32,029 nt of DNA from an uncultured Lentisphaerota bacterium (GTDB lineage: Bacteria > Verrucomicrobiota > Lentisphaeria > Victivallales > GWF2-50-93): NCBI GenBank assembly GCA_903872565.1, contig CAIQLG010000368.1:1-32029 (forward strand), given 5' to 3'. A program made the translations under genes and the position numbers. Of the stretch, positions 8,349 through 15,220 are shown piece by piece (the first letter of the stretch is position 1; the number at the start of each line of letters is the position of its first letter). The notes beneath the pieces were generated by a model. That model was not told the origin of the DNA and searched no databases. It saw only the letters and a program-made list of their open reading frames with translations.

Positions 8349-8837
8349 TCATTTTTCATCGCTTCCCCCCAATAATTGATTTGGCGTTACAAGGATTGGG
8401 ACATAGAGTCCAATCTCACTGTTCAATAATCTTATTTGCTTGAATTTGTTCGGATTTGCAATGTGTGAGCAGTTCCAAGTGAGAAGATAGTCGCACTTGT
8501 GAAATGAAGCAAGTGCCAGATGGAGAGCATCGCCAACGGTATCCGACGGCATAAGCTTGTTGGCAATATATATCCGGACAATCCTTTTTACCTCTTCCTC
8601 AATCGGAACCTTTTGAAGATTGGAAACCAGGTCGATCGCCTTCTTCGAGTTAGGATAGTCCGGATTTCCTAATTCGTCCAAAACGGCCTGGCTTATGACC
8701 GAATCATATTCCGCAAGCAATTCATTCCAGCAACGATGAGTCCAAAGGTGCTGGAAGGCCGACCCGATATCCTCTCTGTCATCGAAATACGCTCCGATAA
8801 CGGACGTCTCAATGTAAACTTTCTCTCTAATATGCAC
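8349..8837 (-). CDS. PIN-domain protein, possible orphan toxin nuclease
   Basis: A 162-aa PIN-fold protein; many relatives (VapC type) are Mg-dependent RNases of toxin-antitoxin pairs. Acidic residues expected in the active site are visible: E10 in VYIETSVIG (Glu instead of the usual first Asp, as in one known branch), E55 in AVLDELGNP and D103 in GDALHLALAS, followed by YLLTWNCSHIANP, typical of this branch. The start is GTG at 8835-8837 with GGAGA ten bases upstream. No complete antitoxin gene is seen on the same strand before it (8838-9146) or after it, so it is either an orphan or has a partner too short or decayed to see. It lies in the islet between gap and pgk, opposite in strand to its two small neighbours. 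Confidence 0.8.
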   Translation of the reverse strand: MHIREKVYIETSVIGAYFDDREDIGSAFQHLWTHRCWNELLAEYDSVISQAVLDELGNPDYPNSKKAIDLVSNLQKVPIEEEVKRIVRIYIANKLMPSDTVGDALHLALASFHKCDYLLTWNCSHIANPNKFKQIRLLNSEIGLYVPILVTPNQLLGGSDEK

Positions 8838-8921
8838 GTTCTTATTATCTCCATATCATAATGCTGTAATATCATTGTATCTGTAATAGTTTTCAAGATT
8901 CAGAATGAAATATTATATGAC

Positions 8922-8950
8922 TTGCTTTTCGACCTTCCGGATATTAGATT
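8922..8950 (+). promoter_or_regulatory. Promoter-like block upstream of the 9147 gene
   Basis: TTGCTT (8922-8927), 17 bases, TAGATT (8945-8950), then TTAACTACAT. It matches the block at 7266-7294 in both hexamers, the spacer length, a CGACCT in the spacer and the bases after the -10. The leader to 9147 would be about 190 bases. Confidence 0.5.
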
Positions 8951-9035
8951 TTAACTACATAATGCGACAAGGGTGAGACTGGCGAGAAAATGGATGACAA
9001 TCACGCAGAGACGTAATGCACAGAATTTACTCGGC

Positions 9036-9065
9036 GTCGGGGTCGCTATCGGTATCGAAATCGAC
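9036..9065. repeat. Degenerate hexanucleotide run (RTCGNN)5
   Basis: Five consecutive hexamers fit R-TCG-NN: GTCGGG, GTCGCT, ATCGGT, ATCGAA, ATCGAC. Period-6 runs of this type occur in the intergenic DNA of many planctomycetes and relatives. No gene was seen in the 8838-9146 gap around it. Confidence 0.55.
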
Positions 9066-9146
9066 AGGAGCGAAGAGGGAATTCTATAAAAATGCAGTTT
9101 CCCCCAAGATAAAGACAAGGCGCTCAATTTAAGGGTTCGGTAAAAA

Positions 9147-9437
9147 ATGACAAAAACAAAAAAGCGTAATCTAATAATCTTATCATGTATTCTTGCAATA
9201 TTAATTGTCCCTAATCTAACAGTAAGAATTACACCATCAAAGGCAAGACGGGCTTTGCCTGAATCAGCAACAGAAATACACGAAGAATACAACGGATGTG
9301 TATTTTATGATTTCTCGCGCATACTTAAGGCAAAATTATCCAAGGCTGATTTCCAGTTATTCGTAAAGAATTATGGCGGTCTTACAGAATATAATCCCAC
9401 TATCCACCGAAGACATAGAAGACCAAGAGGACATTAA
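9147..9437 (+). CDS. Small membrane-anchored or exported protein, possibly frameshifted at its end
   Basis: A 96-aa protein with a basic N-terminus and one hydrophobic helix (residues about 8-24), so either a signal anchor or an uncleaved signal. The outer part has LPESATEIHEEYNG and KAKLSKADFQLFVKNYGG, resembling small lipobox-free exported proteins in which a LPxSATxI stretch is followed by a D/E-x-F helix; I know no function for them. The last 14 residues (PTIHRRHRRPRGH) change abruptly to Arg/His. Reading the next frame from about 9403 gives the acidic PLSTEDIEDQEDIKD instead, which suits the protein better, so a one-base indel or assembly error is possible. No strong ribosome binding site is visible. 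A terminator follows at 9486. Confidence 0.55.
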   Translation: MTKTKKRNLIILSCILAILIVPNLTVRITPSKARRALPESATEIHEEYNGCVFYDFSRILKAKLSKADFQLFVKNYGGLTEYNPTIHRRHRRPRGH

Positions 9438-9485
9438 GGACATGCGGCGCGGACACCAAATTTCCGAGAAACCTATCCGGGCAGA

Positions 9486-9515
9486 AAAAAGGCGGGCATC
9501 ACTGCCCGCCTTTTT
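9486..9515. terminator. Bidirectional terminator between the 9147 gene and gap
   Basis: A stem of A5-GGCGGGCA paired with TGCCCGCC-T5 around a four-base loop, 13 bp and perfect. A-runs and T-runs at either side give a U-tract on both strands, so it can end both the + strand gene at 9437 and the minus-strand gap gene at 9536. Confidence 0.9.
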
Positions 9516-9535
9516 GAGTATGTATTACTTACAGC

Positions 9536-10537
<1,002 letters not shown>

Positions 10538-10596
10538 TTAATTCTCCTTTACTTATTTTGAATTTTGACTTCATGCCTAACGTTCAAAAGCCCGTA

Positions 10597-10624
10597 AATA
10601 TAGGAGACACCGCAACAATTTCAA
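10597..10624 (-). promoter_or_regulatory. Probable sigma70-type promoter of gap
   Basis: Read on the minus strand: TTGAAA (10619-10624), 16 bases, TATATT (10597-10602). Start near 10590, leader about 53 bases. Both hexamers and the spacer length are identical to the gnd promoter at 12679-12706. Confidence 0.6.
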
Positions 10625-10652
10625 ATTTTTTTGCATTTTTTTTATTTTTCAC

Positions 10653-10682
10653 TTGACATTGAATAGTCTCAGTTAGTATCTT
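10653..10682 (+). promoter_or_regulatory. Probable sigma70-type promoter of mraZ
   Basis: TTGACA (10653-10658), 18 bases, TATCTT (10677-10682). Transcription would begin near 10689, within the first MraZ-box-like repeat, so a bound repressor would cover the start point. Confidence 0.55.
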
Positions 10683-10683
10683 A

Positions 10684-10720
10684 TAGGTGATAATAGGTGG
10701 AAATAGGTGATATTAGGTGA
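10684..10720 (+). promoter_or_regulatory. Four MraZ-box-like direct repeats (operator)
   Basis: TAGGTGA, TAGGTGG, TAGGTGA and TAGGTGA begin at 10684, 10694, 10704 and 10714, exactly 10 bp apart, one helical turn. MraZ of E. coli and mycoplasmas is known to bind short G-rich direct repeats upstream of its own gene, so these are very likely its sites. The third box doubles as the ribosome binding site and the fourth contains the GTG start codon. Confidence 0.8.
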
Positions 10721-11211
10721 AAAGCTCAAAAACAGCGAAGCACGGAGAAATATTCTTCTTCGGAGAATATGAGCATTCCGTTGATTCCCAGCGCAGGGTG
10801 GCCATTCCCAGGAACTGGCGGGAAAAAGGGGAGGATTCAAAGTTTGTGCTTCTGCGCGGGCATGATGCCATCCAGTTGATACCCTCTGAAGCATTCAGGG
10901 ATATTTTCGAGAAGCTAAAGAAGGTTTCCTTTGCAAACAAGGAGGCATCCAGGGCGCTCGCCCAGCTAGGCTCGCAGGGACAGGAATGCGAATGCGACAG
11001 CCAGGGCAGAATTTCAATATCTCCGCGTCTGATGGAGTACGCAGGGATCAAAGATCAGGTGGTGCTTGTGGGAGCCCTTTCAACCGGACAGGTGTGGGCC
11101 AAGGAAAAATGGGACAAGGAAAGAGGTTCCGACGAGAACCTTCTTGACATAATACAGAAGATAACTGAAAGGCCGGATGATCTCGCAGACATTCTAAAAG
11201 GCAAGATCTAG
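10717..11211 (+). CDS. mraZ: Transcriptional regulator MraZ
   Basis: A 164-aa MraZ, the AbrB-like DNA-binding protein that opens the division/cell-wall cluster and represses it in E. coli. It has the usual two half-repeats: FGEYEHSVDSQRRVAIPRNWR near residues 14-35 and ECDSQGRISISPRL in the second half, each with the DxxxR motif. The N-terminus is about 13 residues longer than usual and the C-terminus has an extra acidic tail. The start is GTG at 10717, with AGGTGA six bases upstream, both inside the boxes; there is no ATG in frame before the conserved core. rsmH follows after 16 bases. Confidence 0.92.
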   Translation: MKSSKTAKHGEIFFFGEYEHSVDSQRRVAIPRNWREKGEDSKFVLLRGHDAIQLIPSEAFRDIFEKLKKVSFANKEASRALAQLGSQGQECECDSQGRISISPRLMEYAGIKDQVVLVGALSTGQVWAKEKWDKERGSDENLLDIIQKITERPDDLADILKGKI

Positions 11212-11227
11212 GCGGTGTTCATTGAAT

Positions 11228-12187
11228 ATGACGGATGGAAATTGTGGTTTAAGACATTTTCCGGTTCTCTCCCGCGAGATACTGAGGGAGATGATACCGG
11301 AGCATGGTCCTCTTAAAGTGATTGACGGAACAGTCGGTTACGGAGGACACAGCTCTTTGATATTGAAGAAAAACCCGGAGGCGGTTTTACTGGGCATTGA
11401 CCGCGACTGCGAAGCGTTGGAAAACGCGAGAAAGATTTTGATGTTCGCAGGAGAGCGAGTCCGTCTGATGAAGGACTGCTACAGCAATCTTGTGGAGCGC
11501 GCGGCTGAGAATGGGTGGTTTTCAGCCGATGTTGTTCTGCTTGACCTGGGCATATCCTCCCCACAGATAGACAGTCCGGAGAGAGGATTCTCATATTCTC
11601 TCGACGGTCCGCTCGATATGCGGATGGCCCCGGAGTCCGGTAAAACCGCCGCCGACATTTTAAATTCCTCCGGGGAGGGAGAGCTCGAAAGGATATTCCG
11701 CGAATATGGAGAAATCCGTGAGAGTCGTAGACTTGCGCGAGTCATCTGCGCCGATCGGGAAATAGGAAAAAGATGGAATGGAACAGCCGATTTCGCGGAT
11801 TTCTGCAACAGGATACTCGGGAGGCGGAGGCGCCCCGGCCTTCAGGCAGCCACGCTCTGCTTCCAGGCGCTGAGAATCGCAGTCAACAACGAGCTCAAAG
11901 AACTTGAAAAAGCCCTTCCGCTGGCGCTTGAGGTACTCGCTCCGGGAGGAAAAATAGCAGTGATAAGTTTTCATTCGCTCGAGGACAGGATTGTGAAGAA
12001 TTTTTTCAGGCGTGAGTCAAAGGACTGCCTTTGCCCCCCGGAAAATTTCACCTGCATCTGCGGACACAGGAAAAGACTCGAGCTGATAACGAAAAAACCG
12101 ATTACGGCGGAACCTGATGAAATAGAGGAGAACAGAAGAAGCTCTTCGGCAAAACTCAGGATCGCGGAAAAGATAAAATATGGATAA
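11228..12187 (+). CDS. rsmH: 16S rRNA (cytosine(1402)-N(4))-methyltransferase RsmH
   Basis: A 319-aa RsmH (MraW), which uses S-adenosylmethionine to methylate C1402 in the decoding centre of 16S rRNA. Family motifs appear in order: HFPVLSREIL, DGTVGYGGHS and LGIDRD for SAM binding, LDLGISSPQID, RGFSYSLDGPLDMRM, EYGEIRESRRLA, LCFQALRIAVNNEL and VISFHSLEDRIVKNFF, then a Cys-containing segment near CLCPPENFTCICG. The ATG at 11228 lies ten bases after AGGCGGTG; an in-frame TTG at 11222 is possible but weaker. Position after mraZ is the classical one. Confidence 0.95.
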   Translation: MTDGNCGLRHFPVLSREILREMIPEHGPLKVIDGTVGYGGHSSLILKKNPEAVLLGIDRDCEALENARKILMFAGERVRLMKDCYSNLVERAAENGWFSADVVLLDLGISSPQIDSPERGFSYSLDGPLDMRMAPESGKTAADILNSSGEGELERIFREYGEIRESRRLARVICADREIGKRWNGTADFADFCNRILGRRRRPGLQAATLCFQALRIAVNNELKELEKALPLALEVLAPGGKIAVISFHSLEDRIVKNFFRRESKDCLCPPENFTCICGHRKRLELITKKPITAEPDEIEENRRSSSAKLRIAEKIKYG

Positions 12188-12211
12188 AATACACAACTGG
12201 AGGTCATGGAA

Positions 12212-12628
12212 ATGACAATAGGTTCAAACGGGACATATTCATCCTCAAAAAATAAGAAAAAGAGAAAAAATCCGGAGGCCACTCGTGAGATCGTGAACAA
12301 CCTTCTCATTCTGATGCTCTTCTCAATTCCTGTCGCATTCATCTTTACAGCATCAGTGATGAGGGTCAGACTCACATCCGAGACCCAGAACATGAACAAG
12401 ATGGCTAACAATATGCGGATTGAAATGCACAATTTCGACAGGGAAATCGCCAACTATAACATCAACATCGAAAAAAGTTGCGGCAAAAACATTCTCGAAA
12501 AAGTCAAGCAGATGAAACTCGATCTCGAATATCCCAGACCCGGCCAGGTTAAACAACTCAAATTCCCACGCGAGCCGGAGCTTCAGGCGGTTGGAATGAA
12601 ATCCAAAAAAGAGAGCGGCCAGCTCTGA
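12212..12628 (+). CDS. FtsL-like bitopic membrane protein
   Basis: A 138-aa protein placed where ftsL normally lies, 24 bases after rsmH. It has a short, very basic cytoplasmic start (SSSKNKKKRKN), one membrane helix (about residues 30-50, NLLILMLFSIPVAFIFTASV) and a predicted coiled coil (about 52-85) before a Pro-rich tail. FtsL joins FtsB and FtsQ in the division complex and diverges fast in sequence, so topology and location are the evidence; homology is not shown. GGAGG lies eight bases before the ATG at 12212 but only two before the one at 12206. No ftsI, murE or other cluster genes follow; gnd comes next with its own promoter. Confidence 0.65.
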   Translation: MTIGSNGTYSSSKNKKKRKNPEATREIVNNLLILMLFSIPVAFIFTASVMRVRLTSETQNMNKMANNMRIEMHNFDREIANYNINIEKSCGKNILEKVKQMKLDLEYPRPGQVKQLKFPREPELQAVGMKSKKESGQL

Positions 12629-12678
12629 GCAAATGTCAGATTTTATCGCATGATGATAAAAATACCCGCGCGGAAATC

Positions 12679-12706
12679 TTGAAATTTGGATTCCATACAC
12701 TATATT
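12679..12706 (+). promoter_or_regulatory. Probable sigma70-type promoter of gnd
   Basis: TTGAAA (12679-12684), 16 bases, TATATT (12701-12706). Start near 12713, leader about 53 bases. The hexamers, spacer and leader length equal those of gap. Confidence 0.6.
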
Positions 12707-12765
12707 CACCCGCTTCCACTCTATAAAATTAAAAATATGACAATATTCAAAAGGAGCGACAAGAA

Positions 12766-14223
12766 ATGGGCAAAAAAGCTGACATCGGACTTGTAGGACT
12801 TGCAGTGATGGGCGAAAACCTGGTACTTAATATGGAGAGCAAAGGATTCACAGTGGCCGTCTTCAACAGGACGGTCAGCAAGGTGGACGATTTCGTCAAT
12901 GGTCGTGGCAAGGGCAAAAAAGTAATAGGCACCCGTAGTATAGAGGAGCTTTGCGCCAATCTCTCTAGCCCCCGTAAAATAATGCTGATGGTCAAGGCTG
13001 GGAAACCTGTGGATGACTTCATCGAGCTGATACTTCCGCACCTCGACAAGGGCGACATAGTCATTGACGGCGGAAACAGCCATTTCCCAGATTCCACAAG
13101 AAGGACGCAATATCTTGCGGGCAAAGGGATCCTTTTCGTAGGAACAGGGGTTTCAGGTGGCGAAGAAGGAGCACTCAAAGGCCCTTCCATAATGCCCGGT
13201 GGTAATCCCGCCGCCTGGCCGCACATGAAAAAAATCTTCCAGTCCATTTCCGCGAAAGTCGCGGATGGCAGTCCCTGCTGCGAATGGGTCGGCAACGATG
13301 GCGCTGGGCACTTCGTCAAAATGGTACATAACGGGATCGAATACGGCGACATGCAGATGATTTGCGAAGCATACTTCATAATGAAAAATGCGATGGGAAT
13401 GTCCCCCGAGGACATGCATAATGCTTTCATGAAGTGGAACAAGGGAGAACTTGACAGCTATCTGATAGAAATCACCAGAGACATACTTTCAAAAAGAGAT
13501 CCAGAGACAGGTAAGGCCGTTGTTGACATAATTCTCGACACGGCAGGACAGAAGGGGACGGGGAAATGGACAAGCATCGCTGCTCTTGATCTCGGATCTC
13601 CGTCGCCGACAATCGCCGAGGCGGTCTTCGCAAGATGCATCTCCGCAATGAAAGAGGAACGGGTGGTCGCCTCAAAGATACTCCATGGTCCCTCATCTGA
13701 ATTCAAGGGGAACCAGGGGGAATTCATTGAAGACGTCAGGAAAGCCCTTTACGCCTCGAAAATATGCTCGTACGCGCAGGGATTCCAGCTCATGAGAGCA
13801 GCCGCACAGGAATACAAATGGAATTTGAATTACGGACAGATCGCCATGATGTGGAGGGGAGGATGCATAATAAGGGCTAAGTTTCTCGGAGACATCAAGG
13901 GCGCATTCGACACCAATCCGGATCTTCCGAATCTGCTTCTCGATCCTTTCTTCAGGGATGTGCTAGATAATTGCCAGGATTCATGGAGACGTGCCATAGC
14001 AACATCGATACAGCTGGGAATACCCGTGCCCGCATTTTCGAGCGCAATTTCATATTTCGACTCGTACAGATCGGCAAGCCTGCCAGCGAATCTGCTCCAG
14101 GCGCAAAGGGACTATTTCGGTGCCCATATGTATGAGAGGATAGACAAGCCGAGAGGCAAATTCTTCCACACTGACTGGGCCGAACTCGGCGGGAAAACTA
14201 CATCTAGCACCTACGATGCCTAA
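12766..14223 (+). CDS. gnd: 6-phosphogluconate dehydrogenase, decarboxylating
   Basis: A 485-aa enzyme of the oxidative pentose phosphate pathway, turning 6-phosphogluconate into ribulose 5-phosphate, CO2 and NADPH. It has the nucleotide-binding GLAVMGENLVLN (residues 9-22) with N34-R35-T36 for NADP, VIDGGNSHFPDS, the substrate motif GVSGGEEGALKGPSIMPGG (128-146) and the catalytic K185 and E192 in GHFVKMVHNGIEYGDMQ. The tail GKFFHTDW resembles the long-chain form, and the length of about 480 fits that form. AAGGAG lies nine bases before the ATG. It is preceded by its own promoter, so it is probably not part of the mraZ operon. Confidence 0.97.
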   Translation: MGKKADIGLVGLAVMGENLVLNMESKGFTVAVFNRTVSKVDDFVNGRGKGKKVIGTRSIEELCANLSSPRKIMLMVKAGKPVDDFIELILPHLDKGDIVIDGGNSHFPDSTRRTQYLAGKGILFVGTGVSGGEEGALKGPSIMPGGNPAAWPHMKKIFQSISAKVADGSPCCEWVGNDGAGHFVKMVHNGIEYGDMQMICEAYFIMKNAMGMSPEDMHNAFMKWNKGELDSYLIEITRDILSKRDPETGKAVVDIILDTAGQKGTGKWTSIAALDLGSPSPTIAEAVFARCISAMKEERVVASKILHGPSSEFKGNQGEFIEDVRKALYASKICSYAQGFQLMRAAAQEYKWNLNYGQIAMMWRGGCIIRAKFLGDIKGAFDTNPDLPNLLLDPFFRDVLDNCQDSWRRAIATSIQLGIPVPAFSSAISYFDSYRSASLPANLLQAQRDYFGAHMYERIDKPRGKFFHTDWAELGGKTTSSTYDA

Positions 14224-14250
14224 ACAGGGAAAATGTAACAAATGCTCTAA

Positions 14251-14553
14251 ATGCAGGAAGAAAATAAAAGCAAATGCAGATTTTGTAATGGAAATTCATT
14301 TCTTACCCAGCGTGGCATAATGTCTGTATATCTTTTCCCCTGCAAGATCTCTCTGTCTCTCATTGTGCTGGGAATTGTTTTAGGGCTGTTCTTCGTAAAA
14401 TATTGGCTGACATTGTCAGTCATCGGCTTTTTCATCCCTCTTGCGAATGCCGACTTACGTCTATATATATATCCCTTTGTAGCAGTTGCAAAACTTTTCG
14501 GCAAAAAAATCAATTGCCCGAAATGCACAGGCTCAGGAAGAATTTTCAAATAA
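14251..14553 (+). CDS. Small membrane protein with split CxxC zinc-binding motifs
   Basis: A 100-aa protein starting 27 bases after gnd. The N-terminus has CRFCNGN (C9, C12) and the C-terminus CPKCTGSGRIFK (C89, C92), the second close to the DnaJ-type CxxCxGxG repeat. Between them lie hydrophobic helices at about 33-49 and 52-66, and a third weaker one at about 71-83. Two helices would put both Cys pairs on the same side of the membrane, where they could make one zinc site. I know no function. The ribosome binding site is weak, so it may be translated at a low level. The only rival is an antisense frame of the same length, which lacks these motifs. Confidence 0.6.
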   Translation: MQEENKSKCRFCNGNSFLTQRGIMSVYLFPCKISLSLIVLGIVLGLFFVKYWLTLSVIGFFIPLANADLRLYIYPFVAVAKLFGKKINCPKCTGSGRIFK

Positions 14554-14572
14554 AAAATGAAGTCCGAGTTTT

Positions 14573-15208
14573 CTATGGGACAGGGGAGTAGGGAACGTAA
14601 GGGAGGTAACCGCCATTCGCAGGGAGTGCGAGGAACGATTCCATGGCCAAGACCGTCGTTGGCACGTCGCTGCTCATGTTGTCCTTGGTCTTTTGCTGAG
14701 CTATTGTGAATTTAACTCTTGAGGATCTTATCTTTCTGTAGCCTAGAGTTCCGACATCTTCAGTTATCTGCGATCCCTCAAGTAAATTTGAAAAAGGAAT
14801 GTTTGCTCCAATTACTACAAGAGACGGATAACCTTTTACCATTTTCGAGCCGTCAAGGAACTCATAAGACTTGAAGATATTGTCACCAGTGAACCCCTTC
14901 ATGAAAACCCTGTTGCCGGGAGGGGTCAAAATGGTATTTTGCGTGAGAGACCCTGTGTAGGGGGTTGTCTGATAAACATTCTGTCCATTCTCCTTCCAGT
15001 ACTTGATGATAGTGGGAGAACTGAAAACTCTTGTTGTGGGATCATAGGCGACTATGAGATAGGCTCTTGTGAAGCCGGACTCTATTACGTTGCCGCTATT
15101 CCTCATTACATACCCTTCATATCTTATAAATCCGGCATAGACGAGAACCTCTGCATAAGATGAGAGCGAGAACAATGCAAGAGTCAGAAAAAGTAGTAAT
15201 TTTTTCAT
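14573..15208 (-). CDS. Exported protein sharing its N-terminal region with its neighbour
   Basis: A 211-aa protein with a Sec signal peptide (residues 1-19, MKKLLLFLTLALFSLSSYA) and mature start EVLVYAGF. Its first 130 mature residues align by eye with the start of the 15221-17437 protein: both have SS-AEVLVY or SSEVLVY, an 'FD/YDP' strand, PTIIKYW followed by a Tyr-containing strand, and a later F-(I/T)G motif. No catalytic motif is visible. It begins 12 bases after its neighbour's stop and has only a weak GGAAT site, so translational coupling is likely. It ends convergently with the 14251 gene. The function is unknown; a structural or surface role is a guess. Confidence 0.75.
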   Translation of the reverse strand: MKKLLLFLTLALFSLSSYAEVLVYAGFIRYEGYVMRNSGNVIESGFTRAYLIVAYDPTTRVFSSPTIIKYWKENGQNVYQTTPYTGSLTQNTILTPPGNRVFMKGFTGDNIFKSYEFLDGSKMVKGYPSLVVIGANIPFSNLLEGSQITEDVGTLGYRKIRSSRVKFTIAQQKTKDNMSSDVPTTVLAMESFLALPANGGYLPYVPYSPVP

Positions 15209-15220
15209 TATTTTAATTCC

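Noticed and set aside
12634-12660. ATTTTATC/GATAAAAT inverted repeat after the FtsL-like gene
   Set aside because: The stem is pure AT except for one pair and no T-run follows, so it is too weak to call a terminator.
14247-14549. A 100-codon minus-strand frame opposite the small CxxC membrane protein
   Set aside because: The + frame has paired Cys motifs and membrane helices at sensible places; the antisense frame has neither.
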